A stretch of DNA of 64,000 nt, taken from NCBI RefSeq assembly GCF_014224155.1, contig NZ_JAASUI010000001.1:372001-436000 (forward strand). The letters are read 5' to 3'. The stretch's first letter is position 1, and every line of letters starts with the position of its first letter. A program made the translations under genes and the position numbers. Shown here piece after piece: positions 1 through 8,865 of this stretch. This stretch comes from Listeria cossartiae subsp. cossartiae (GTDB lineage: Bacteria > Bacillota > Bacilli > Lactobacillales > Listeriaceae). The notes under the pieces were generated by a model. That model saw only the letters and a list, made by a program, of their open reading frames with translations, did not search any database and was not told the origin of the DNA.

Positions 1-776
<776 letters not shown>

Positions 777-804
777 TTAATATGTATTTATCAGTAATTT
801 CCAT

Positions 805-843
805 CAAAAAACCTCCCTAGCAGTATATAAGCCGCCAGAGAGG
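805..843 (-). terminator. Intrinsic terminator of the S-box leader
   Basis: On the minus strand a 12-bp stem (CCTCTCTGGCGG paired with CTGCTAGGGAGG, G-U pairs allowed) with an 8-nt loop is followed by six T. It sits between the aptamer and metY and is the expression platform that stops transcription when SAM is bound. Confidence 0.85.
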
Positions 844-871
844 ATAGAGTTTCCTAAACTTGGATTTCCGA

Positions 872-968
872 CTTATCTTTCAGAATATACTGCTGGAATT
901 AGCACCGTGAAAATAAATTCCGGTTGCTAAGGCTTCAAAGGGCCAGTCCCTCCACCTTTCGTGATAAG
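872..968 (-). ncRNA. SAM-I (S-box) riboswitch aptamer
   Basis: Reading the minus strand, the P1 arms CTTATC and GATAAG enclose the conserved core CACGAAAGGTGGAGGGACTG, then GGCCC, GAAGCC and AGCAACCGG, and the ACGGTGCTAATTCC segment. These are the signature blocks of the SAM-I riboswitch. It sits directly upstream of metY, so SAM binding should promote termination at 805-843. Confidence 0.96.
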
Positions 969-991
969 AAAATACTATTAAATTAAGTTAT

Positions 992-1020
992 ATATTACGC
1001 TGGATGATATGAATTGTCAA
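992..1020 (-). promoter_or_regulatory. sigma-A promoter of metY
   Basis: On the minus strand a perfect -35 TTGACA is separated by 17 nt from TAATAT as -10. The transcript would start shortly before the aptamer, as expected for an S-box leader. Confidence 0.8.
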
Positions 1021-1108
1021 CTATGTATTGAAAAAGCCTGAAATTAGTACTTTTTTTGATATTTTTGTGAAAAGGGCATTTTTAGCGATGAATAATTACG
1101 CGCGAAAG

Positions 1109-1134
1109 GTTTTAAATCCGCTTTTTTAGGCTAT
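1109..1134 (+). promoter_or_regulatory. Probable sigma-B promoter of the HdeD-like gene
   Basis: GTTTTA, a 14-nt spacer and GGCTAT fit the Listeria sigma-B pattern GTTTWA-N13-15-GGGWAT with one mismatch in the -10. No better sigma-A promoter is evident before the gene at 1208. From memory the L. monocytogenes orthologue (lmo0596) is a sigma-B regulon member. Confidence 0.6.
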
Positions 1135-1207
1135 TATAGTTAAGACTAATTATATTTCATTAAACATGAGGTTGAATTAGAAAAAACAAAGGGGAGTTGA
1201 AATAAAA

Positions 1208-1735
1208 ATGAAAACTTTTACACGAATTCTTGTTTTATTGGCAGGGATTGCAATGGTTATACTTGGATTTTGGTTCTTATTCCATCCAGTAGTTTCGTTG
1301 TTAACCTCGACATTAATGGTAGGTTTCTTACTACTCATTTCTGGTATTTTCCACACAATTACTTATTTTTCAGATAGAAAATCACAAAATATTTCTGGCT
1401 GGGTGCTAGCTGACGGGATTTTATCCATCGTACTAGGTTTCTTGCTATTATTTAATGAATTTGATGGAACTGCAACACTTATCTTACTGTTCGGTATGTG
1501 GGTATTGTTTGCTGGTATTATGCGTACAATTGGGGCATTTACCGCGAAACAAAACAACGTGCGTGGCTGGGGCTGGATTTTAACAATTGGGATTATCGGT
1601 ATCGTTGTTGGATTTATTGCTTTGTTCAACCCAGTAGTTTCCGCAATTGGTATCATGATCGTTGTCGCAACATTCTTCATCGTTCAAGGTATCGGCGCAA
1701 TTGCCACATTCTTCTTTATGGGTAAAAATTATTAA
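1208..1735 (+). CDS. HdeD/DUF308 family membrane protein
   Basis: A 175-residue protein made almost entirely of hydrophobic helices (about six membrane segments) with the internal repeat typical of the HdeD/DUF308 family. In enterobacteria HdeD is linked to acid resistance; in Gram-positives the role is unknown. AAGGGGAG precedes the ATG. The gene stands alone between the metY leader and a bidirectional terminator. A sigma-B-like promoter suggests stress induction. Confidence 0.85.
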   Translation: MKTFTRILVLLAGIAMVILGFWFLFHPVVSLLTSTLMVGFLLLISGIFHTITYFSDRKSQNISGWVLADGILSIVLGFLLLFNEFDGTATLILLFGMWVLFAGIMRTIGAFTAKQNNVRGWGWILTIGIIGIVVGFIALFNPVVSAIGIMIVVATFFIVQGIGAIATFFFMGKNY

Positions 1736-1740
1736 AAAAT

Positions 1741-1777
1741 AAAAATGCGCTATCCACTAGGGTAGCGCATTTTTTTG
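1741..1777. terminator. Bidirectional terminator
   Basis: An ATGCGCTAyCC stem with a 5-nt loop is flanked by A- and T-runs on both sides. It serves the converging genes ending at 1735 and 1781. Confidence 0.85.
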
Positions 1778-1780
1778 CAT

Positions 1781-2482
1781 TTATATGTATGGATTATATG
1801 TATCTTTCAGTTTTTGCTTATGACTTTCGAAATTATTAATACGCCAAGGCTTAGGTGAAAGGGCAATAATACCGTCTTCCTCCAATTTCCGTAAATTAGT
1901 CGCAACATAAGCGCGCGCTAAATTAAGATAATTCCCTAAGATTTTTTGCGTAAAATAATACGGAATCAAACAAGAGCCATCTGTTTCAATTCGGCCAAAT
2001 CGTTCTCCACAAGCAATTAATCCAGCTAAAACTTTCTCATTAGAAGGTAAATTTGCATAAGCTTCGCGTTCTAGCATTGGTGTAACCATACTTTGCATAA
2101 GTGCATTCATCTGCCAAAATACATCTGGTGAACTTAAGAATTTATTCAGAACATATTTCCGTTCAAATTGATAAACACTAACTTCACTAATCGTTGCGTA
2201 ATTTACTGGTGATATCGCGCCACCGAGTAGTGTAAGCGGTCCGATACAATCTTGCTTGCCTAAGAAGCTGATGATGTTGTCTTCTTTACAAGTGTTTTTG
2301 CTCATCGCAACTACGCCTTCTTCGATGATATAGAAGTAATCAGTTTCCGCGCCTTCTGCTAAAATCTGTTGATTGCGCCTAAAGCGAATTCTTTTATATG
2401 GAAGAACTGCTTCACTAGAATCTTTTAATAAATTAAGTAAATCCACGTTGTAAAAGCTATTTTCCTCATTTAGTAATGACAT
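1781..2482 (-). CDS. Crp/Fnr family transcriptional regulator
   Basis: 233 residues with an N-terminal cyclic-nucleotide-binding-like barrel (roughly 30-140) and a C-terminal winged helix (about 150-220, LGNYLNLARAYVATNLRKLEEDGII). This is the layout of the Crp/Fnr/PrfA family that is expanded in Listeria. No Fnr-type cysteine cluster is visible, so direct oxygen sensing through an Fe-S cluster is unlikely. A spaced GGGGA precedes the ATG. A Fur-like site lies 23 nt upstream of the start. Confidence 0.88.
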   Translation of the reverse strand: MSLLNEENSFYNVDLLNLLKDSSEAVLPYKRIRFRRNQQILAEGAETDYFYIIEEGVVAMSKNTCKEDNIISFLGKQDCIGPLTLLGGAISPVNYATISEVSVYQFERKYVLNKFLSSPDVFWQMNALMQSMVTPMLEREAYANLPSNEKVLAGLIACGERFGRIETDGSCLIPYYFTQKILGNYLNLARAYVATNLRKLEEDGIIALSPKPWRINNFESHKQKLKDTYNPYI

Positions 2483-2504
2483 ATACCGAGTCCCCTTTTC
2501 TCAG

Positions 2505-2519
2505 TGGTAATCATTATCA
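2505..2519. promoter_or_regulatory. Fur-box-like site before the Crp/Fnr gene
   Basis: TGGTAATCATTATCA matches the 7-1-7 Fur motif TGATAATNATTATCA at all but one position. Its place just upstream of the start at 2482 suits repression. Confidence 0.55.
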
Positions 2520-2557
2520 TTATATAGGAGTTAGCTTCAAATGTGTATCAATGGGGC

Positions 2558-3106
2558 TTAGGTTGCTTTAAGTAGCTTTGCTTTGATGAGGCGATCACGG
2601 ATAAGAATACCTAGAAGCGCCGCGAAAACAGCTTTAATAATACCTGGAATAATAAATGGTACCATTCCTGTTAAAAAGGCAGCCGGCCAGTCAAGTCCAG
2701 TGCTAACCTTCAACCATAACACGCCGAAAATAAGTGTGACAATGGCGCCTAAAATATTGGCAACGATAGCATAAGGAACCGTGAATTTTGTTTTTTCGAG
2801 CAACCAGCCTGTAAGTAATGCATTAAAAATAAATCCGATAATAAATCCGCCAGTTGGTCCGAAAATAATCCCAATTCCTGCTGTCATTCCTTGGAAAACG
2901 GGAATTCCAACAGCACCAAGCACAATATAAACTAATACAGATATCGTACCATGACGAGCTCCAAGAATGGTTGCAGCTAAACCAATCGCAAATGTTTGTC
3001 CTGTAAGTGGGATAGGACCGAGTGGAATAGCAACTTGTGCAAGCAAAGCAATGATGACTGCAAATAAAGCATCAACTACTAAAAACTTCAATTTCTGATC
3101 ACGCAT
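2558..3106 (-). CDS. bioY: Biotin transporter substrate-binding membrane subunit BioY
   Basis: S component of an ECF-type biotin importer in the cytoplasmic membrane. The 182 residues hold about six helices with the BioY hallmarks GPIPLTGQTFA and FGPTGGFIIGF. The start at 3106 (MRDQKLKF) is chosen because AAAGGAG lies 8 nt upstream. The open frame continues 16 codons further but would then run through a BirA operator. The gene stands alone, so it presumably shares the ECF energising module encoded elsewhere. Confidence 0.92.
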   Translation of the reverse strand: MRDQKLKFLVVDALFAVIIALLAQVAIPLGPIPLTGQTFAIGLAATILGARHGTISVLVYIVLGAVGIPVFQGMTAGIGIIFGPTGGFIIGFIFNALLTGWLLEKTKFTVPYAIVANILGAIVTLIFGVLWLKVSTGLDWPAAFLTGMVPFIIPGIIKAVFAALLGILIRDRLIKAKLLKAT

Positions 3107-3124
3107 AAACATATCTCCTTTTAA

Positions 3125-3153
3125 TGTAAACTTAATACTAAAATAGGTTAACA
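3125..3153. promoter_or_regulatory. BirA operator of bioY
   Basis: TGTAAAC, 15 nt and GTTAACA form the inverted repeat known as the Firmicute BirA box (TTGTTAACC-N14-16-GGTTAACAA). It lies just upstream of the bioY ribosome site, so biotin-loaded BirA should repress the gene. Confidence 0.75.
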
Positions 3154-3201
3154 TTTATTTCTTAAAAAAACAATACTAGTTTTTTTAATCAGTACCTTGC
3201 A

Positions 3202-3230
3202 TTGAACACTAGTGTATGATAAACTATAGT
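3202..3230 (+). promoter_or_regulatory. Promoter of the PadR operon with embedded palindrome
   Basis: TTGAAC (-35), a 17-nt spacer and TATAGT (-10). The perfect palindrome ACACTAGTGT (3206-3215) overlaps the -35 end. Related AATACTAGT copies occur at 3172-3180 and 3262-3270. The arrangement suggests autoregulation by the PadR protein. Confidence 0.6.
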
Positions 3231-3299
3231 GGTAGTGAACAATATATAGTAGTGGTTAGTTAATACTAGTGTGGAATTTAACAGAATGGAGGAGTTAGC

Positions 3300-3632
3300 A
3301 TGGAAGTTAACCCACAATTCAAAAAAGGTGTGTTAGAACTTTGCTGTTTATTTTTAATTCAAAAGAAAGATTGTTATGGCTATGAGTTGGCAAATCAAGT
3401 TTCTAAATATATTGAGGTAGCAGAAGGCGCTATTTATCCAGTACTTAGAAGATTAGTGAAAGAAGAATATTGTTCCACTTATTTAGTAGAATCGAATGAA
3501 GGTCCATCAAGAAAATATTATCAACTAACTGTCAAAGGGGAAATTTACTTAAATGAACTTATTTCCGAATGGAACAATTTTACAGACAGTGTTGCAAAGC
3601 TTTTAACTGAGGGGGAAGCAGTAAATGAATAA
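3300..3632 (+). CDS. PadR family transcriptional regulator
   Basis: 110 residues, PadR-type winged helix: LELCCLFLIQKKDCYGYELANQV, then the wing KYYQLTVKGEIYL. Short PadR proteins of this kind dimerise and repress their own operon. It is followed, with an 8-nt overlap, by a DUF1700/HAAS protein and then a DUF4097 protein, a common PadR-HAAS-adhesin-like trio in Firmicutes that is thought to respond to envelope stress. GGAGG precedes the ATG. Confidence 0.92.
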   Translation: MEVNPQFKKGVLELCCLFLIQKKDCYGYELANQVSKYIEVAEGAIYPVLRRLVKEEYCSTYLVESNEGPSRKYYQLTVKGEIYLNELISEWNNFTDSVAKLLTEGEAVNE

Positions 3633-4215
3633 ACAAGATTTCTTAAATGAATTAAACCAACGCCTAGAATTGCTTGATCCTAAAGAACGGAGAGAGCTGT
3701 TGTCTGACTATCAAGAGCATTTCAGAAATGGCATTGAAGCGGGAAAAAGTGAAGAACAAATTGTCTTTGACCTAGGAACGCCAGAAGAAATTGCGGCAGA
3801 TATTTTAAGTGAACGGAATATCCGCGAAGAACAAGTCGAAGCGGAATATTATTATGTGCCACGTAAAAACCAAAATGAAAATCGCTCTGTAAGTAAGCAA
3901 ATTTTAATTGGAGTGGGTCTATTTTTCTTAGATATTTGCCTTATTATTCCAATTATGGTCTCGCTATGGTCATTAGTTATTTCACTTTGGTCAGCAGTTG
4001 CTTCGTTTATACTTTCGCCGTTGTTACTTGGCGTAATGCTTTTATTTGGCGCTGACTTTGCATTTTATCAAATGTTTGTTTCGATTGGACTTGTGGGCTT
4101 GGGGCTGATGCTTCTGTTTGTCGCAAATGCACTTACGAAGTTTACAAGCAAAGCTACAATGGCAATAATCGAGTGGCACAAATATGCAGTCAAAGGAGGC
4201 GGAAGCAATGCGTAA
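3625..4215 (+). CDS. HAAS/DUF1700 domain membrane protein
   Basis: 196 residues. The N-terminal 60-70 residues form the HAAS helical domain (FLNELNQRLELLDPKERRELLSDY..., GTPEEIAADIL), followed by three or four membrane helices. HAAS proteins are usually partners of PadR repressors. The gene overlaps both the PadR gene and the next gene by 8 nt, which indicates translational coupling. Confidence 0.88.
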   Translation: MNKQDFLNELNQRLELLDPKERRELLSDYQEHFRNGIEAGKSEEQIVFDLGTPEEIAADILSERNIREEQVEAEYYYVPRKNQNENRSVSKQILIGVGLFFLDICLIIPIMVSLWSLVISLWSAVASFILSPLLLGVMLLFGADFAFYQMFVSIGLVGLGLMLLFVANALTKFTSKATMAIIEWHKYAVKGGGSNA

Positions 4216-5305
4216 ACATCAATTGAGCAAGAAATTATTTTTCGCTGGTTTGGTGCTATTTATTATCGGTGCTATCGGCGTGGCTATCACAATGAACACA
4301 GGAAATATGATTGAAAAAGGAGAACCACTTACAAAGCAGTGGGACTTAGCAAACGAAAATATTAACACGCTTGCTTTTTCTTCCGAGCGAGATATATCGA
4401 TTGAATGGAAAGAAAGCACAACTGGAAAAAATTACATCGAATTAAAAGGAAATTATTCCGCAAATGATAAAAAAGCAATCCAAAAATTAGAGCCAGTTTC
4501 CGAAGATGGAACTTCATTTAATATTACCGTTCCCGAAGAAGATGAGTGGTATAACAATTTTGGCAAAATCTATGCTTACGGCAAACAAAAAGTAACGGTT
4601 TACTTAACGAAAGATACAAAAGTGGCTGATTTAGAAGTGAAATCTCATTCAGGAGATATTAGTGTGGCCGATTTTAACGTAAAGAAATTTGTTAGTTCAA
4701 CAAATTCTGGTGAGTTGAAAGTGACTAATCTTCAAGCGGATACTGCTCAAATGGCGACTTCTTCTGGTGATTTAGAATTAGCTACTATTAAAGCAAATAC
4801 AGCGCTTGAAACAGGTTCAGGCGAGACAAAAATTACTAATTTAACCGGCGATTTAGAAGTAAATGGTGGTTCAGGAGATGTGACTGCTAGCGGAGTTAAA
4901 GCGAAAAAATTGAAAATCGCGATTGATTCTGGTGAAATCGAGTTGACTGATAGTGTGACCGATTTGGCTGTGTTAACAACGAGTTCCGGCGATATTGATG
5001 CGAATACAAATGGTATAGTGCAAGCAGAATCTAACTCTGGATCAATTGAACTTGAGGGCGTAACGAATGACTTAACGGCTAAAACAAGCTCAGGAGATGT
5101 GGATGCAGCATTTATCAAACAAGTAAAAAACATCAATATCAATACAGATTCTGGTGAAGTGGAGCTAGAAATACCAGGTGATTTTAAAGCTATTTACGAA
5201 ACAAGTAGCAATTCCGGTAGTATCAAAGTCCCAACGAGCGATTCGAATACAGCAAACCGCGTAACTGTAAAAACAAGTTCCGGCGATATTAAAATCAAAA
5301 AATAA
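4208..5305 (+). CDS. DUF4097 family beta-helix membrane-anchored protein
   Basis: 365 residues: one N-terminal transmembrane helix (about 8-28), then a long extracytoplasmic region with repeated SSGDI/SGEI/SGSI turns, about every 20-25 residues. That is the right-handed beta-helix pattern of DUF4097 (YvlB-like) proteins. The start at 4208 is chosen because AAAGGAGG ends 8 nt upstream; the open frame extends 8 codons further. Last gene of the PadR operon. Confidence 0.85.
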   Translation: MRKHQLSKKLFFAGLVLFIIGAIGVAITMNTGNMIEKGEPLTKQWDLANENINTLAFSSERDISIEWKESTTGKNYIELKGNYSANDKKAIQKLEPVSEDGTSFNITVPEEDEWYNNFGKIYAYGKQKVTVYLTKDTKVADLEVKSHSGDISVADFNVKKFVSSTNSGELKVTNLQADTAQMATSSGDLELATIKANTALETGSGETKITNLTGDLEVNGGSGDVTASGVKAKKLKIAIDSGEIELTDSVTDLAVLTTSSGDIDANTNGIVQAESNSGSIELEGVTNDLTAKTSSGDVDAAFIKQVKNININTDSGEVELEIPGDFKAIYETSSNSGSIKVPTSDSNTANRVTVKTSSGDIKIKK

Positions 5306-5313
5306 AAAATCCG

Positions 5314-5346
5314 TGCGCTAATTATCTAATTAGCGCATTCTTTTTG
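5314..5346 (+). terminator. Terminator of the PadR operon
   Basis: Perfect stem TGCGCTAATTA / TAATTAGCGCA with a tiny loop, then a T-run. Confidence 0.85.
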
Positions 5347-5370
5347 TTAAAAAGGGGTAAAGTCAGATAA

Positions 5371-5910
<540 letters not shown>

Positions 5911-5914
5911 AAAA

Positions 5915-5958
5915 ATGTCTATTCTAGTTGAATAAATCAATTAGGATAGACATTTTTT
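5915..5958. terminator. Bidirectional terminator
   Basis: Stem ATGTCTATyCTA.TTGA / TCAATTAGGATAGACAT between converging genes, with A-run on the left and T-run on the right. Confidence 0.85.
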
Positions 5959-6344
5959 TATTTCGTAGCAGCTCTCCCGCTAGTTGTTTTTCCACCGCGT
6001 AAAAAGAAGAAAATCACGGCTAATATTGCCATAATCACTCCTGTAAGAACGGAAACGCCAACTGAAATGAGCATGCCGGAAACTTGGATAATGCTTAGGA
6101 TGATGACTGCTGCAACAACCCCGTAAGCAAATCCCCATATGGCAAAGGTGAAATAGCTAGCTTTTTTGCTAAATCCGTAGAATATTTCGCCTAACGTAGA
6201 GGCAACTAAAATCACCGGAGCCGCAAAAAGTATTGCTGAAAAGACAAGTTGTGGTGTGACATTTTCATAGAGGATGGTTTCGACTAACAGTGCAGAAAAA
6301 ATACCTAAAACAAAAATCGATAAATAAGCGATAATAAAACGCAT
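5958..6344 (-). CDS. Four-helix membrane protein, function unknown
   Basis: 128 residues with four predicted membrane helices and a basic tail (RGGKTTSGRAATK). No catalytic motif is seen and I do not recognise a named family. TAGGAGG is placed well before the ATG, so the gene is real. It is followed on the same strand, across a gap, by the DUF4870-like gene. Confidence 0.75.
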   Translation of the reverse strand: MRFIIAYLSIFVLGIFSALLVETILYENVTPQLVFSAILFAAPVILVASTLGEIFYGFSKKASYFTFAIWGFAYGVVAAVIILSIIQVSGMLISVGVSVLTGVIMAILAVIFFFLRGGKTTSGRAATK

Positions 6345-6396
6345 GAAAAAAACCTCCTAAAGTACACTATATTATAGCATAAATTAGGAAGTTAGC

Positions 6397-6741
6397 TTAA
6401 CATCTAGCCCAGTTATCGTCATTCCGCTTTACGATACGTGTAATACCTCGAATCAAGTTGAAAATGAGTATCGATACATTTAGAAAAACGATAAAAAATA
6501 CAGTGGCTAAAGCAAGAAAGTGAATGGTATCCGCGCTATTGGTACTAAATGGAACATTGTTATAAAGTAAAATTATAACAATAAGACCAGCGACAAATGT
6601 TGTCTGCGTGAGGAGCGCCCATTTTACATGATGCCGTATTTCTTTATCTTTATTTGTACACCAGATAATCGCGGGAGTAATAACCGGAGCAAAGAAAAGA
6701 CTAAAATAACTAAGCGCACTAATAATTTTTTTATCTAACAT
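6397..6741 (-). CDS. DUF4870 (Tic20-like) family membrane protein
   Basis: 114 residues with three helices. The opening ALSYFSLFFAPVITPAIIWC, followed by a charged KDKEIRHHVKWALLTQ segment, is the DUF4870 pattern. Function unknown. The ribosome site is weak (GGATAGATGAGAA). It lies between two other minus-strand membrane-protein genes. Confidence 0.75.
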   Translation of the reverse strand: MLDKKIISALSYFSLFFAPVITPAIIWCTNKDKEIRHHVKWALLTQTTFVAGLIVIILLYNNVPFSTNSADTIHFLALATVFFIVFLNVSILIFNLIRGITRIVKRNDDNWARC

Positions 6742-6849
6742 TTCTCATCTATCCTCTCATTTGTTTATAAGTCCAGTATAGCGGGGAAAGAGAAATGAAA
6801 CCATCGAATTAGGTGACGATATGTAAATGAAAATGACAGTTTTGTCATG

Positions 6850-6886
6850 TAAAAACGCCCCTTCGAAAAAAATCAAAGAGACGTTT
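6850..6886 (-). terminator. Terminator of the MATE gene
   Basis: On the minus strand AAACGTCTCTTTG pairs with CGAAGGGGCGTTT around a T-rich loop and is followed by T residues. Confidence 0.7.
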
Positions 6887-6888
6887 CT

Positions 6889-8229
6889 TTATATGACAGA
6901 TTTTAAGGACCAAACTTTACTGCGCCATCTGCGGTACATTAAAACGGCTCGAACGCCTTCATCAATAATGTACGCCAGCCAAACACCTACGAGCCCAAGC
7001 CCAGCAGAGATGCCAAGTACATAGGAGAACGGCAAACTAACAATCCACATAACGATAAGGCCACATATAAATGGAAAACGGACATCGCCAGTAGAATTCA
7101 GACTGCTAATGATAATAATATTCGTGGCACGTCCAAGCTCAAGGAAAATCGAAAGTAAGAACAGTTCTTTCGTCATTGCAATGATTTCGGTATTCGTTGT
7201 AAATAGTCGCATAATCGGCTCAGCAAAGAGGTAAATCGACACGCTGACTACAATCGCAACAACTAACCCAATTTTCCAACTGCGTAAACCTTGTTTGTAA
7301 GCTTTATCAATTTCTTTCGCACCAACTGCGCGACCGATAATGATTTGCGAGGCCTGACCGAGCGCGATAGCAAAGAGTGCAACAAACTGGCTCACCGTCG
7401 AAGCATAGACTTTTGTTGTAAGCGCCTCTGTACCTAAAATCGCAATGATCGCCGTAACAACAAGCTGCGACCCAGCGTATGATAAGTTTTCCCCAGCCGA
7501 GGGAAGCCCCAGACGTAAAATCGAATAAAGTAGTTTTTTAGAAACTTGTTCCAATTTTTTGAAATGGAACGTGTAGCCGATATATTTTCTGAGCATCCAA
7601 ATGGCTAGACCCATTCCGACGAAGTTAGCGACAGCAGTAGAAATTCCGACACCTGCCACGCCGTAATCTAAGTATGCAAGCGGGCCGTAAAGAAATAAGT
7701 AATTACCGACAACATTAATAATACTAATCGTCACAGGAACAAGAATCGATTGCCTCACATAACCATGCGCTCGGAGAATTGGCAAAATCGAAGCATGAAT
7801 GGCGATAACCACCGAACTCCCACCGATAATTTCTAAAAACGGTGCGCCGACTTGGACTAAATGAGGATCAATTCCCATCCAAGTAAGGAAATTTTTCGAC
7901 ATAAAAATGAAAATAATACTCATCACAATGCCAATTAAGAAAGCTACCACTAAACCATTTGTAATCACATTCTCGATTTCTTTATGTTTTTTCGCACCAA
8001 TCATTTGGGCAACGATAATTTGCACACCCACACTGATGAAGCCGTAAATAATAATAGAAATAACCAGAATCTGATTGGCAACCCCAGTCGCAGCAACCGC
8101 ATCATCCGAATAATGCCCCAACATAAAGACATCGATATAACTAATCATCAGTCGTAAAAATTGCTCCAGAAAAATCGGCCAAGCAAGTGTAAAAAGACTT
8201 ATACTGGCGACCTTATGTACTGAATTCAC
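6889..8229 (-). CDS. MATE family multidrug/Na+ efflux protein
   Basis: 446 residues, twelve predicted membrane helices in two related halves, with MATE motifs (FLEQFLRLMISYIDVFMLGH at the start; ALGQASQIIIGRAVGAKE in the second half). It likely exports cationic compounds by ion antiport. The start is GTG, with AGGGAGG 7 nt upstream. It is divergent from the MarR-ABC operon, so it might share regulation, but no common operator was seen near its start. Confidence 0.92.
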   Translation of the reverse strand: MNSVHKVASISLFTLAWPIFLEQFLRLMISYIDVFMLGHYSDDAVAATGVANQILVISIIIYGFISVGVQIIVAQMIGAKKHKEIENVITNGLVVAFLIGIVMSIIFIFMSKNFLTWMGIDPHLVQVGAPFLEIIGGSSVVIAIHASILPILRAHGYVRQSILVPVTISIINVVGNYLFLYGPLAYLDYGVAGVGISTAVANFVGMGLAIWMLRKYIGYTFHFKKLEQVSKKLLYSILRLGLPSAGENLSYAGSQLVVTAIIAILGTEALTTKVYASTVSQFVALFAIALGQASQIIIGRAVGAKEIDKAYKQGLRSWKIGLVVAIVVSVSIYLFAEPIMRLFTTNTEIIAMTKELFLLSIFLELGRATNIIIISSLNSTGDVRFPFICGLIVMWIVSLPFSYVLGISAGLGLVGVWLAYIIDEGVRAVLMYRRWRSKVWSLKSVI

Positions 8230-8327
8230 TTATTTCCCTCCCTTCTTTTTCTAACACAATTAAAGCCATTATAAGGCAATTAAAGTTAAAAGTATAGATT
8301 AATTTCAAAATGACACCAAGATATTGC

Positions 8328-8371
8328 TTGACAAAAAATAGATATTTTATATAATTAGTTAGGTAAACTAA
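8328..8371 (+). promoter_or_regulatory. Promoter and MarR operator
   Basis: TTGACA, 16 nt and TATAAT form a strong promoter. The inverted repeat TTAGTT-aggta-AACTAA (8355-8371) starts at the last base of the -10 and would block transcription if bound by the MarR protein encoded next. Confidence 0.7.
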
Positions 8372-8396
8372 TCAAATGATAGAAAGAAGTGGAGAA

Positions 8397-8858
8397 ATGT
8401 CTTCGAAAAATCAAGACTTGGGGCACTCAGTAATTAAGGCTTTCATGAATTTTAAGCATGCTGAATTAAAAAGTTTCCAAATTCCAGGTTACAGTAAATC
8501 TGAAACAAGATTTATTTTTATTTTATCTCGCGGGCTTAAAAGCAAAGGGCCGAAAATTCGTGTTTCCGATCTTGGTCACATGCTTAGAATCTCAAAACCA
8601 AGCGTAACGCAAATGATGCAATCTTTAGAAGGGAAAGGACTCATTAAACGCGTTCAAAACCCAGAAGATAAGCGCTCGATGTATGTGGAATTAACCGAAG
8701 TCGGCGTAGCAGTATCAGAAAAAATGCTCGATGAGTTTCAAGCTAGTTTTGAGGATATGCAAGAATTTTTAGGCGAAGAAGATATGGAAAAATTGATTAC
8801 GCTACTAGAGAAACTCACAGATTACTTAAACACAAAATCCGAAAATAAGGAGGCATAA
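8397..8858 (+). CDS. MarR family transcriptional repressor
   Basis: 153 residues with the winged-helix core IRVSDLGHMLRISKPSVTQMMQSLEGKGLIKRVQNPEDKRSMYVELT. It probably represses its own operon, which encodes a heterodimeric ABC exporter; drug-like ligands would release it. The start at 8397 is preferred (AAAGAAGTGGAG just upstream); an in-frame ATG at 8376 overlaps the end of the operator region and has no ribosome site. Confidence 0.9.
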   Translation: MSSKNQDLGHSVIKAFMNFKHAELKSFQIPGYSKSETRFIFILSRGLKSKGPKIRVSDLGHMLRISKPSVTQMMQSLEGKGLIKRVQNPEDKRSMYVELTEVGVAVSEKMLDEFQASFEDMQEFLGEEDMEKLITLLEKLTDYLNTKSENKEA

Positions 8859-8865
8859 ACCGCAA

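Noticed and set aside
4747..5142. 131-codon open frame antisense to the DUF4097 gene
   Set aside because: It arises from the repeated Ser-Gly-Asp codons on the other strand; it has no ribosome site and repeats SPE-like residues as a shadow.
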